32,131 bases of DNA, from positions 1 to 32,131 of the IMG/VR virus record IMGVR_UViG_3300031711_000017, one strand, 5' to 3'. The stretch is from a virus. Below, in pieces: positions 15,616 through 23,006 of the stretch; within the stretch, counting starts at the first letter, position 1, and each line of letters begins with the position of its first letter. The translations under genes and the position numbers were made by a program. The notes below the pieces were generated by a model. That model did not search any database, had not been told where the DNA came from, and saw nothing but the letters and a program-made list of their open reading frames with translations.

Positions 15616-16103
15616 AAGACTTTTTTAATCCAGAAATAGTACTAGATATATTCACCAAATCACCTGGTTTACAGGCAACCCTTGGTAATAATGGTAAAAC
15701 ACCAACAGAAATTACGCGTGAAGAGATTGATAATGCCATCACTCGTATGTTTACCGATAGTCATTATACATTAAGTCATTATATGGTGTTTCCAAAGTTT
15801 TTGAGCGGACCTATAAGGTCAGACTTTGCGATGTATATTCATCCCGAGGTTCAACAAGATTTTGAATCTCTTCCGGGTTTCATTAAAAGAAGAGACTATC
15901 CTACGCGAGGATTTGAAGACGAACTAGGATGCATTGGTAATATGCGATTGTTTGTAAAAGATTATGTGCTTCAAGGTTTTGTAAAAGATTATGTGCTTCA
16001 AGGTGCTGACTTCTATCAATGTATTGTATTTGGTGGCCCTAAAGGCAAAAACTATGAATACGAAATGCCTGACTTCTTAAATATTTTAATAAGCAAACGA
16101 TAA
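15612..16103 (+). CDS. short paralogue of the major capsid protein
   Basis: The start is TTG at 15612, overlapping the TerL stop, six bases after GGGAG. The 163 residues align by eye with exon 3 of the capsid gene at 26176. PTEITREEIDNAITRMF matches PTELSRFDVDDAVTTLL, FLSGPIRSDFAMYIHPE matches FGTGPVRRAYFGLTHTD, and GFIKRRDYP...ELGCIGNMRLFV matches GFIHAANYP...EWGSIGSVRFLV. It lacks the N-terminal arm and first third of the capsid fold. A perfect 27-base tandem duplication repeats FVKDYVLQG at residues about 114-131. It may be a minor capsid subunit, an assembly regulator or a decaying copy; the frame is open and coupled to TerL. Confidence 0.65.
   Translation: MKDFFNPEIVLDIFTKSPGLQATLGNNGKTPTEITREEIDNAITRMFTDSHYTLSHYMVFPKFLSGPIRSDFAMYIHPEVQQDFESLPGFIKRRDYPTRGFEDELGCIGNMRLFVKDYVLQGFVKDYVLQGADFYQCIVFGGPKGKNYEYEMPDFLNILISKR
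15951..16004 (+). repeat. 27-bp perfect tandem duplication
   Basis: Bases 15951-15977 and 15978-16004 are identical and encode FVKDYVLQG twice, in frame. Perfect identity at all codon positions points to a recent slippage or duplication event within the capsid-paralogue gene. Confidence 0.95.
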
Positions 16104-16125
16104 ATATGCATAAAGGAGATTAGTA

Positions 16126-16461
16126 ATGTCCAAAGCACTCAGTAAATACACGCGAGAAGAACTTGAACGAAAACTACTGCATATGACCGCCTTTATAGCG
16201 TTTAAACTGGCTACCGAATACATAGAACGAACCGAACCGACCGCCAAGGTAATACGCACCAAGGAAGCAGAAGAAGAGAACGATCAACGCATTGCAGATC
16301 ATATTGTGTGTATCTTCCCCGCATGGGATATTGTAGAAGAAACACATCCAGGATATAAAGAAGCGATGCGTGAATGGGTAGAGAAGAACCATAAAGCGAT
16401 TCTTGTACGGCCATGCATATGTGATGGTTGTAAAGATCTTGTAAAGGATGCTAAGGCATGA
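16126..16461 (+). CDS. unknown 111-residue protein
   Basis: AAGGAG precedes the start. The product is a soluble, charged protein with a helical N-terminal half (TREELERKLLHMTAFIAFKLATEYIERTEP). A C-terminal Cys motif (CICDGC at about residues 98-103, with an upstream Cys near 64) could bind zinc. It overlaps the next gene by four bases (ATGA). No family was recognised; it lies in the head-gene interval between TerL and portal. Confidence 0.6.
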   Translation: MSKALSKYTREELERKLLHMTAFIAFKLATEYIERTEPTAKVIRTKEAEEENDQRIADHIVCIFPAWDIVEETHPGYKEAMREWVEKNHKAILVRPCICDGCKDLVKDAKA

Positions 16462-16811
16462 AAACGACAAACTATAAAAATCCTACTAAAATTACTTATC
16501 TTATGCCAAAAGAAATGGCCGCAGATCTTTGCATTCCTTTTAATCATATGTCTGATGAAGAACAAGCGCATGTGTTAAAAGAAATGAATATATCAAATGA
16601 GTATTTTTTGGTATATCCGTGCACAAAACCAGAATGTTTTGTTGTTGATGAGGAAGAACAAGAAAATAAGAGAAAGCGTAAAGAACTACAAGAACTACGA
16701 AAAAAACAAAGTAAGGAATTCGAACAAGCAGGAAAAGAAGCGGAAGAAAAAGGTATATTATATGCAGATTTCATTAGAGATTGGATAAGGCAAAAGTTAA
16801 ACAATGCATGA
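16458..16811 (+). CDS. unknown 117-residue protein with charged coil
   Basis: It is coupled to the previous gene through ATGA. Residues 1-62 look globular (YLMPKEMAADLCIPFNHMSDEE, YFLVYPCTKPECFVVDEEE). Residues 67-100 are a Lys/Glu-rich coil (ENKRKRKELQELRKKQSKEF). It ends with a short helix (YADFIRDWIRQKLNNA). It is possibly a partner of the 16126 protein, as both end up Cys- and charge-rich and are co-translated. Confidence 0.6.
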   Translation: MKTTNYKNPTKITYLMPKEMAADLCIPFNHMSDEEQAHVLKEMNISNEYFLVYPCTKPECFVVDEEEQENKRKRKELQELRKKQSKEFEQAGKEAEEKGILYADFIRDWIRQKLNNA

Positions 16812-16881
16812 TTATTATTTTATTATGTTAATGAGCTTCATGCTTGCCATATTCATCATCAGACAATTAATTTGCATGTAA
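16804..16881 (+). CDS. possible 25-residue membrane peptide
   Basis: ATG at 16804 overlaps the preceding stop (ATGCATGA) and encodes MHDYYFIMLMSFMLAIFIIR..., a single hydrophobic helix, ending at 16881. The overlap and clean hydrophobic profile support it; the lack of its own ribosome site and its size argue against. Confidence 0.35.
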   Translation: MHDYYFIMLMSFMLAIFIIRQLICM

Positions 16882-16942
16882 GACATTCTCTTTCTAGAAT
16901 AACGTGAAGAATCTGATTCACGCAATTCAAGGAGACTAGTCA

Positions 16943-19084
16943 ATGTCAACTTCCCCTTATTCTCAATTAGCTCCTCTTTATATGGATGAACAGCACCGAA
17001 ACGTTCTGCGGATGATGGAAACCGCGTATGAGCAATATATCTCTATCGGACAGACATATTGGTATGAGGCTAACCAGGACATAGAGTATTATGCGGGAAA
17101 CCAGTCTGCATGGTCTACCTCTTATGGGGTTGGCATTCCCGATTCTCGCAAGAAACAGTACACCTTTAACCGCATACGGCCCATTGTTAACAACATAGAT
17201 GGCCACCAACGACGTAACCGTAAGTCCTCAGTCGTTACTCCAATTGAGAATGGCGACTCGATGACTGCTGATCAGTTCACCAAGATACTGATGTGGATCA
17301 ACCAACAAGATGGTGTATATCATACCGTTTCTGATGCGTTTCTGGGTTCTTTAATTACTGGGATGACATTATTGCATACGTATATGGACTTCAGAGAAGA
17401 TCCAGTGAACGGTAATATCAAAACTGATGCTCTTGCGTTCAATGAGTTCCTTATCGACCCATTTTTCCGCAAGCAAGATCTTTCCGATTGTAACTATATT
17501 TGGAGGCGATCTTTTCTGACCAAACGAGAATGTATATCTTTATGTCCAGATCAAGAAGAGACGATCATGTCTCTTACCTCAAATACATCGGTAAATGGTC
17601 GTGATGCTAAGTTTCAATTTCTTCCTGAAACATACAATCCAGCAATTACAGATCTATTGACATACGATGAATATTATTACCGAGACTACCGTACCCAGCT
17701 TATGTTGGCTGACCGAGAAACCGGTGAAGTAATCGAATGGAAATCAAACGACAAGGAAAAACTTCGCTATATACTCCAGTCCAGTCCAAACATAGAGCTT
17801 ATCAAACAGGAGATACCAACCGTTAATATGGCACTTGTTATCCAAGGCAAGGTTGTATATTCCGGCCCAAATCCGTCGGGCAGTGATAAATATAATTTTG
17901 TGCCGGTATTCTGTTACTTTCATCCGGAGATGGTAGATTTTCCAAATAGAATACAAGGGATCGTTCGTGGGCTGCGTGATTCTCAGTACGTTTATAATCG
18001 TCGTAAAGTTATAGAGCTCGATATCCTAGAATCACAGCTGACCAGTGGATTCATTATGAAGGAAAACGCTATTGTTAACCCTAATGATGCGTATCTGACT
18101 GGCCAAGGGCGAACGATATTTGTCAAACAGAATGCCCAGATGGCAGACATACAACGCATTGAATCTCCAGCAATTCCACCAACAACGCTGCAAGTATCTG
18201 AGTATCTTGCTAAAGAGATGAACTATATCTCAGGTCTGTCTGAAGAGGCTATGGGTATGGCTGCTGATGATGTGCCGGGCATTCTTGCTATGGTGCGCAT
18301 GAAGTCTTCGGTTAACACTCTTGAAGGTATATTTGATCAACTTGATCGATCACAAGCACTGCTTGCTCGACTGCATATGGATATGATCCAGACAAACTTC
18401 ACGCCAGGAAAGATACAACGCATTCTTGAAGGGGAGCAACCGGCACCACAATTCTACAGTAAAGCATTTGGTAGATACCATGTTGCAATAGAAGATGGCT
18501 TGAATACTTCCACGCAACGTCAGATGCAGCTCGCTCAGATGGTTCAACTTAAAGCAGAAGCCGGTATTAACTTCAGCGAAGAGGACTTTATTGAAGCATC
18601 TACCTTACAGAACAAGAAGCGTATTCTTGATAATCTCGCGAAGCAGAAACAGGAAGCACAACAACTTGCCCAACAAGCACAACAGGCTGAGATGCAGGTC
18701 AAGGCTGCTCAAACCGAAGATCTTACTGCTCGCGCAGAGGCTAATCGTGGTCTTGCTATAGAGCGTGCATCACGGGTTGATGAGAACGAAGCCCTTGCCG
18801 TAGAACGAAGAGCTGCTGCCATCAAAGACCAGGATATGGGACTTCTCGCTCTGGTTAAGGCTATGAAGGAGATAGACACTGCTGATCTATCACACTTGGA
18901 GCAGTTGCTTGGTATACAGAATCTATTATCAGCGCGTCAATCACAACAAGATGAGATAAACAAGGACGTAACCGAGGATAAAAAAGCTGAAGCGATAGCG
19001 GCTGTATCCTCTAAATCGCGCAATCAACCCGAAGCGCAACCTGAGCAATCCCAAGTTGGCACGCAAGCCGGATTTATGGTATAG
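16943..19084 (+). CDS. portal protein, P22-like
   Basis: The 713 residues are close to the 725 of P22 portal. Early features are typical: YWYEANQDIEYYAGNQ, then KKQYTFNRIRPIVNNIDGHQRRNR (about residues 71-94), FNEFLIDPFFRKQDLSD and YIWRRSFLTKRE. The stem and crown region contains ISGLSEEAMGM near 430. Residues about 545-640 form a long Gln/Ala-rich coiled coil (AQQLAQQAQQAEMQVKAA), the barrel-like C-terminal part. A dodecamer forms the DNA channel at the capsid vertex and docks TerL and the tail adaptor. AAGGAG precedes the ATG, with a 6-bp hairpin (16903-16922) just before it. Confidence 0.9.
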   Translation: MSTSPYSQLAPLYMDEQHRNVLRMMETAYEQYISIGQTYWYEANQDIEYYAGNQSAWSTSYGVGIPDSRKKQYTFNRIRPIVNNIDGHQRRNRKSSVVTPIENGDSMTADQFTKILMWINQQDGVYHTVSDAFLGSLITGMTLLHTYMDFREDPVNGNIKTDALAFNEFLIDPFFRKQDLSDCNYIWRRSFLTKRECISLCPDQEETIMSLTSNTSVNGRDAKFQFLPETYNPAITDLLTYDEYYYRDYRTQLMLADRETGEVIEWKSNDKEKLRYILQSSPNIELIKQEIPTVNMALVIQGKVVYSGPNPSGSDKYNFVPVFCYFHPEMVDFPNRIQGIVRGLRDSQYVYNRRKVIELDILESQLTSGFIMKENAIVNPNDAYLTGQGRTIFVKQNAQMADIQRIESPAIPPTTLQVSEYLAKEMNYISGLSEEAMGMAADDVPGILAMVRMKSSVNTLEGIFDQLDRSQALLARLHMDMIQTNFTPGKIQRILEGEQPAPQFYSKAFGRYHVAIEDGLNTSTQRQMQLAQMVQLKAEAGINFSEEDFIEASTLQNKKRILDNLAKQKQEAQQLAQQAQQAEMQVKAAQTEDLTARAEANRGLAIERASRVDENEALAVERRAAAIKDQDMGLLALVKAMKEIDTADLSHLEQLLGIQNLLSARQSQQDEINKDVTEDKKAEAIAAVSSKSRNQPEAQPEQSQVGTQAGFMV

Positions 19085-19124
19085 GTAAATAAACGATATA
19101 TAGAAAGAATATTAAGGAGAATAT

Positions 19125-19304
19125 ATGGATTTCTTGAATCTTATAAATGCTATCAGTGCAGAGATCAACTCAGACAATGTTCACTACTTTGCTGATCTTG
19201 TAGAGAACCTTATTGGATTAGCTGAATCTATTGAACATCATCAAGTTAACTCTTCAAAAGTTCCAGCAAATCAACCAGAGCAACCATCTTCTAATGCTAG
19301 TTAG
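19125..19304 (+). CDS. unknown 59-residue protein
   Basis: A strong AAGGAG site lies seven bases before ATG 19125. The product is helical (MDFLNLINAISAEINSD, FADLVENLIGLAESIEHH), then has a Pro/Gln/Ser tail. It is possibly a small scaffold- or portal-associated protein, since it sits directly after the portal gene. No family was recognised. Confidence 0.55.
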   Translation: MDFLNLINAISAEINSDNVHYFADLVENLIGLAESIEHHQVNSSKVPANQPEQPSSNAS

Positions 19305-19356
19305 AGGAATTATTAATCCTTGCGGGTAATGCCGCAGTTACTAGAAAGGCCATACT

Positions 19357-19767
19357 ATGGCAAAACGTTACTATCAATCCAAACGCGACAGAATGGATGA
19401 ACGAATTGGCGAAGATCGTGGATACAACGACTTCGAACTCTACGGAAGCCCTAACCGAGTTGAAGGGAGAGAATATATATCACGCGGCGCAGAAAGAGAT
19501 AACTTGAACTATATGCCAAGTCGTCATGCAGGTCGCAGGTATATGCACTCTGATTCAGAAATGACCCAAGAACGTAGAGATGCAGGCATGATCAGCAACG
19601 ACTACAGCAAAATAGCAAATCTACCAACCGAAGTTATGATGAAAGCGTACCCACCGTGTCCAGCATATATGGATTGGGAAATGCAAGACAATATCATCGG
19701 CATTGATAGACAACTGTCTAACGACAATGCTAAACGAAGATCTGGTTTCGATCCACATAAATATTAA
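19357..19767 (+). CDS. small Arg/Tyr-rich virion-type protein, unknown
   Basis: The 136 residues are rich in Arg, Asp, Tyr and Met (MAKRYYQSKRDRMDERIGEDR, SRHAGRRYMHSDSEMTQERRD). There is no hydrophobic core in the first 80 residues, so it is likely disordered until bound to DNA or capsid. The C-terminal third (PTEVMMKAYPPCPAYMDWEMQDNI) looks ordered. Similar small basic proteins occur in phage head operons, but the role is not known. AAAGG precedes the start. Confidence 0.6.
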   Translation: MAKRYYQSKRDRMDERIGEDRGYNDFELYGSPNRVEGREYISRGAERDNLNYMPSRHAGRRYMHSDSEMTQERRDAGMISNDYSKIANLPTEVMMKAYPPCPAYMDWEMQDNIIGIDRQLSNDNAKRRSGFDPHKY

Positions 19768-19775
19768 GGAATACT

Positions 19776-19934
19776 ATGCCTACCCAAATACGTCCAAAGG
19801 GTCCCGCTAAAAAGATCGCTTTTGCTATTTTAGGCATTCCTAACAATATGCTCTATAAGAAAACGAGAGAAGAAAAAGAGCGTGATGATCAGATATATCT
19901 GCGTCAGAGCGCCACGAGCTCTCGAATATTTTGA
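19776..19934 (+). CDS. unknown basic 52-residue protein
   Basis: AAGGA precedes ATG 19776, nine bases after the last gene. The product begins MPTQIRPKGPAKKIAFAILG, then has a charged helix (YKKTREEKERDDQIY). Its basic start and small size resemble neighbouring small head proteins. It ends 18 bases before a strong terminator, closing the portal transcript. Confidence 0.5.
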   Translation: MPTQIRPKGPAKKIAFAILGIPNNMLYKKTREEKERDDQIYLRQSATSSRIF

Positions 19935-19951
19935 CGATCAATCTGTTGTGG

Positions 19952-19981
19952 GGTCTGTACATGGTGTACAGACCTCTTTTT
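19952..19981 (+). terminator. rho-independent terminator closing the portal operon
   Basis: GGTCTGTACA, loop TGG and TGTACAGACC form a 10-bp perfect stem followed by TCTTTTT. This is one of the clearest terminators in the window. Confidence 0.85.
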
Positions 19982-19993
19982 GCGAGTGAGATT

Positions 19994-20296
19994 ATGGCTA
20001 AAAAAGTTACAGTTGATAAAGGAGTTAAGGTAAAACATGGGGCCGAAGAAAGAATGCGATCCAAAAAAGGTTCATCATCTGCTGGTAAGTATAAAACTGT
20101 GGCTCCTAAGGAATTTGCTGGTGCTTCTGGTGGGACTGATAAGTATTCTTTTCCTATCAACACATTGGCGCGCGCCAGAAACGCCCTCGCGCGAGCGCAC
20201 TACGCCCCGGATCCCGCAGGCATTAAGAGAAAAGTCTATGCAAAATACCCGGAGCTTAAAAAAAGAGCTTTGGTACGCAAAAAGAAGGAAGAGTAA
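19994..20296 (+). CDS. basic phage protein of the ARARNALARA family
   Basis: The start at 19994 (weak GAG site) is chosen because the upstream frame crosses the terminator. The 100 residues are very basic at both ends. The centre FPINTLARARNALARAHY, then AGIKRKVYAKYPEL, is a widely shared phage motif (similar to DUF6582 proteins) of unknown function, probably virion- or DNA-associated. Its stop overlaps the next start (TAATG). Confidence 0.65.
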   Translation: MAKKVTVDKGVKVKHGAEERMRSKKGSSSAGKYKTVAPKEFAGASGGTDKYSFPINTLARARNALARAHYAPDPAGIKRKVYAKYPELKKRALVRKKKEE

Positions 20297-20382
20297 TGGC
20301 GATGAAATGCAAAAAGTGCAAAAAGATGCCATGTGGGTGCAAAAAAAAGAAGAAGCCAGTGCTGATATGCAAAGGTAAATAA
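20296..20382 (+). CDS. 28-residue Cys/Lys-rich mini-protein
   Basis: ATG 20296 shares bases with the previous stop (TAATG). The peptide MAMKCKKCKKMPCGCKKKKK... has five Cys, with CxxC and CxC spacing suited to one zinc, and 13 Lys. Coupling to the basic phage protein supports translation. It would bind nucleic acid if made; no family was recognised. Confidence 0.5.
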   Translation: MAMKCKKCKKMPCGCKKKKKPVLICKGK

Positions 20383-20457
20383 GAGAAATGGAGGTGAAGA
20401 TAACAAACAGGCCATCTGGTTTCTTGCAATGATGTTATAAGGATATGGAGATCTTAT

Positions 20458-21276
20458 ATGTGTATGAATTGCAAAATGGATTGTTTAGATGCTGATAAAA
20501 TAAATGCTACTAAAATATGTTCCGCTGAAATTGACGCAGTCCAGTTTTTAGGAAATTCGGCAAGCATTAATGATTTGTGTGTTTCGGGAAGTATTAAAGC
20601 TACTAATGCGGGTGCGATTAATCTCAATGCTAACAACCTCTGTGCCCAAGCTGGTACTATAAACAAACTTTGTGTTAACGATCTTACCGTTCAAAATATG
20701 AACAGCTGTGTTAAATGGCGCGCTGCAGCAACCTTATCTACTAATAGTACCTATACTTTAGGTACTAATGTTAACTGGAATGTTACCCTGGATGATCCTA
20801 ATAATAACGTAACATTATCTCCATTTGCCTATACGGTGCCCGTATCTGGTTATTACCTGATAAGTTACTACTTGAACTGCGATTCTTTATCCGGCGCATC
20901 CGTAATAACGGGTATTCCAATTGGTCTTCTTACGATATCGGTAAACAACGTTGAGTTGCGTCAAGCACAAGCTCCTTACCTTTCCTTTAGCGTATTGCAA
21001 AAGGGTAACTTAAGTGCTCTTGTTATGCTCAATGCTGGTGATGTAGTACGTATGAAATACGATGTTCTTGCTTTTGATGCTAATTTGGGTCTTGTGCCAT
21101 TCGTAGGTACCGTATCACTCAAAGGTAACGGATTGTTCCCGGGACAAAGCGGATTCGAAATACACTACCTATCGTCTCTTGTTTGTATGCCAGGTGGTTC
21201 TTGCCAAATCTGTCCTCCAGTTATAGTATCTTGCCAACCAAATATGATTAACTGTACTCCTTGTTCAAATTGTTAA
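20458..21276 (+). CDS. Cys-rich fibre-like protein with C1q-like domain
   Basis: The 272-residue product has three parts. Residues 1-83 are short repeats with regular Cys (LCVSGSIKATNAG, NLCAQAGTINKLCVNDLTVQN), probably a beta-helical shaft. Residues 84-245 are a C1q-like jelly-roll (WRAAATLSTNSTYTLG, FAYTVPVSGYYLISYYL, FEIHYLSSLVCM). Residues 246-272 are a Cys tail (CQICPP, CQPN, CTPCSNC). About 17 Cys is unusual for a cytosol-assembled phage protein and suggests metal binding or disulphides after release. It lies in the head operon, far from the other fibres, so it may decorate the capsid. GGAG lies upstream of the ATG. Confidence 0.6.
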   Translation: MCMNCKMDCLDADKINATKICSAEIDAVQFLGNSASINDLCVSGSIKATNAGAINLNANNLCAQAGTINKLCVNDLTVQNMNSCVKWRAAATLSTNSTYTLGTNVNWNVTLDDPNNNVTLSPFAYTVPVSGYYLISYYLNCDSLSGASVITGIPIGLLTISVNNVELRQAQAPYLSFSVLQKGNLSALVMLNAGDVVRMKYDVLAFDANLGLVPFVGTVSLKGNGLFPGQSGFEIHYLSSLVCMPGGSCQICPPVIVSCQPNMINCTPCSNC

Positions 21277-21295
21277 CCCATACAAAGGATAAATT

Positions 21296-21544
21296 ATGCC
21301 TACAAAGCATGAAAAAAGGATAAAAAAAGCAATGAGGCATAAAGATGTTTTAGGTGCTGGAGCTAAAAAAAGAAAAAAGCTTCCACCAAAAGACAAAGTT
21401 GAAGTTGTCATGAAAGAATTTAAGCGCGGCACACTGAATAGTGGTAGTGGATCTAAGGTAACTAATCCAAAGCAAGCTATTGCTATCGGTTTATCGGAAG
21501 CACGAAAAGTCGGTGCGAAAATTCCAAAAAAGAAAAAGAAGTAA
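21296..21544 (+). CDS. DUF6496-type basic protein
   Basis: The 82-residue protein contains VVMKEFKRGTLNSGSGSKV and TNPKQAIAIGLSEARKVG, the family's two blocks, between Lys-rich ends (KKRKKLPPKDK and IPKKKKK). The family occurs in phages and bacteria and is of unknown function; its charge suggests DNA binding. AAGGATAA precedes the start. Confidence 0.7.
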   Translation: MPTKHEKRIKKAMRHKDVLGAGAKKRKKLPPKDKVEVVMKEFKRGTLNSGSGSKVTNPKQAIAIGLSEARKVGAKIPKKKKK

Positions 21545-21574
21545 ACTGCTTTCACTCTTCTTTATACTCGTGTT

Positions 21575-21599
21575 CCCTGGCTAACAGCTCTAGCCAGGG
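21575..21599 (+). terminator. hairpin, possible terminator after DUF6496 gene
   Basis: CCCTGGCTA, a 7-base loop and TAGCCAGGG form a 9-bp perfect stem, followed by GCTCGTTCTT rather than a U-run. It is one of two hairpins in this gap. Confidence 0.5.
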
Positions 21600-21643
21600 G
21601 CTCGTTCTTATGGCATATTCACTACTGCTGTTACTACGATATA

Positions 21644-21670
21644 GGGGCCAGTTCAACCTCCACTGGTCCC
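21644..21670 (+). other. second hairpin in the 21.6-kb gap
   Basis: GGGGCCAGT, a 9-base loop and ACTGGTCCC form a 9-bp stem with one G.U pair. It lies about 40 bases before the gene at 21708. There is no U-run, so an RNA processing or protein-binding element is as likely as a terminator. Confidence 0.4.
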
Positions 21671-21707
21671 GCTTAAAAGGTAGAAGTAGAGCATGATAAG
21701 GTAAAAT

Positions 21708-21902
21708 ATGATAAAGTTAAAAGTAATAAAAGATACCCAACCATATGCTTTTGAATCCATGGTTAATGAAGAAATAGATAAGTTGGAAGAACAAGGGTTT
21801 ATTATTTGTTCTATTGATATCCCAAGAAATAGTAATGAAGATTTTACCGCCGTTATTGTTTATAAAGCAACTGTCTCGGAAAAAAGAGAAATCATAATAT
21901 GA
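21708..21902 (+). CDS. small beta/alpha protein, unknown
   Basis: The 64-residue protein has a strand (IKLKVIKD), a helix (FESMVNEEIDKLEEQG) and two strands (FIICSIDIP, FTAVIVYKA). This plan resembles short Cse60/DUF2758-type proteins, but the match is by impression only. It is coupled to the next gene through ATGA. Confidence 0.55.
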   Translation: MIKLKVIKDTQPYAFESMVNEEIDKLEEQGFIICSIDIPRNSNEDFTAVIVYKATVSEKREIII

Positions 21903-22411
21903 CCACACGAGAAACGGCCGGCAAGATCTATTCGCAACTTAAATCAAAACAATCTGACAATGCCAATGTATTTGAATTTACTACTGCTATTGGCGCCGAT
22001 CTTATGCCTAAGTTGGTAGAACTCATTGAGCAAGACAAGAAAAAGACTGACAAGGATTTCTTTGTTGAAGTGTGCATCAGAATGAATCCACTCATGCCGG
22101 GTGTTCCAGAATATTACATGAAATCACGTTATACGTGCCCTACGCCATTTCCTGATCGCGCGGCCTTCCATTATGATCGTAAAAAAGATGACATCTTCTT
22201 CTTGTGGCACGTTCCTTCGCTACAAGAATGTGACTATTATATAAATAATATGCTATCTTTGCGTCCAGATGAGAAAGAAGCACTGCAAAACGTATTAGAT
22301 TACCGAGACGGTACCCTACTACGTCGAGCAAAATTATTAAATGGCGAAGTTAATGATTATGAATTAACTTTCTTTAGAAAGGACACGAATGGACAACCAA
22401 TTACATCCTGA
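21899..22411 (+). CDS. unknown 170-residue phage protein
   Basis: The protein is soluble and mixed alpha/beta. TRETAGKIYSQLKSK and LMPKLVELIEQDKKK are helices. The middle FFVEVCIRMNPLMPGVPEYY to RYTCPTPFPDRAAFHYDRKKDDIFFLWHVPS looks like a compact beta domain with aromatic residues. The end is helical and charged. There is no catalytic pattern. It starts in an ATGA overlap and its end overlaps the primase-finger gene by 23 bases, so the set is co-translated. Confidence 0.6.
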   Translation: MTTRETAGKIYSQLKSKQSDNANVFEFTTAIGADLMPKLVELIEQDKKKTDKDFFVEVCIRMNPLMPGVPEYYMKSRYTCPTPFPDRAAFHYDRKKDDIFFLWHVPSLQECDYYINNMLSLRPDEKEALQNVLDYRDGTLLRRAKLLNGEVNDYELTFFRKDTNGQPITS

Positions 22412-22796
22412 TCGCGAATTAACTAAAGATGAATTGTTATGGCGATTTATAATAAAGACTATACCGCTTTTAGATATAATGAATGAATACATTCCACAGC
22501 CTTTATGTACTAATAAAAATCAGAATGCGACAGCGTGTCTTTTTTGTAATGATTCAGGACAACATTTAACAGTCAACCCTGATAAAAATATATTTTACTG
22601 CTATGAATGCCATATAAGTGGTGGCGTTATTGAATTCATTTGTCGTGTAAAAGATCTTTCTTTTAATGATTCTGTTAAATATCTTGTGAATATTCTTTTA
22701 GATGGCAAAAAATATGAAAAACACGATAAAGAAATCTTAATGAAAAGATACGAAGAAGCAAAAATAAAGAAGGAAAAAAAAGATGACAACAAATAA
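22389..22796 (+). CDS. stand-alone CHC2-type primase zinc-finger protein
   Basis: The 135-residue protein carries the DnaG-type zinc domain: C50-x2-C53, then HLTVNPDKNIFYCYEC with C71 and C74, SGGVIEF, and LSFNDSVKYLV. Here the usual second ligand His is Cys. This fold reads template DNA in primases, but TOPRIM and helicase domains are missing, and the tail is a Lys/Glu helix. It could serve a primase encoded elsewhere, inhibit the host one, or bind DNA on its own. AAAGGA precedes the ATG. Confidence 0.75.
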   Translation: MDNQLHPDRELTKDELLWRFIIKTIPLLDIMNEYIPQPLCTNKNQNATACLFCNDSGQHLTVNPDKNIFYCYECHISGGVIEFICRVKDLSFNDSVKYLVNILLDGKKYEKHDKEILMKRYEEAKIKKEKKDDNK

Positions 22797-22989
22797 CGAA
22801 ATTATTCCATTACTTGAAAAAATGAATGCAGCATTAGATGCAATTATTGAAACTATGGATGAAATAAATAGTGAATTACAGGAAATACGCAAACTAAAGA
22901 ATTGTGATGCAACGTGTGGGATTGGCGAAGATAAAAAACTGAAACCAACGCCATCATGTGAATTTAAAAAGCATCCAATCTATATTTGA
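22783..22989 (+). CDS. small coiled-coil protein, unknown
   Basis: The 68-residue product overlaps the preceding gene by 14 bases, with AAGGAAAAAAAAG as ribosome site. Residues 5-38 form a heptad helix (IIPLLEKMNAALDAIIETMDEINSELQEI). Two Cys (CDATCG) and a third near the end follow. It lies just before the scaffold gene and could assist assembly. Confidence 0.5.
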   Translation: MTTNNEIIPLLEKMNAALDAIIETMDEINSELQEIRKLKNCDATCGIGEDKKLKPTPSCEFKKHPIYI

Positions 22990-23006
22990 TTAGTTAAAGG
23001 ATAGTA

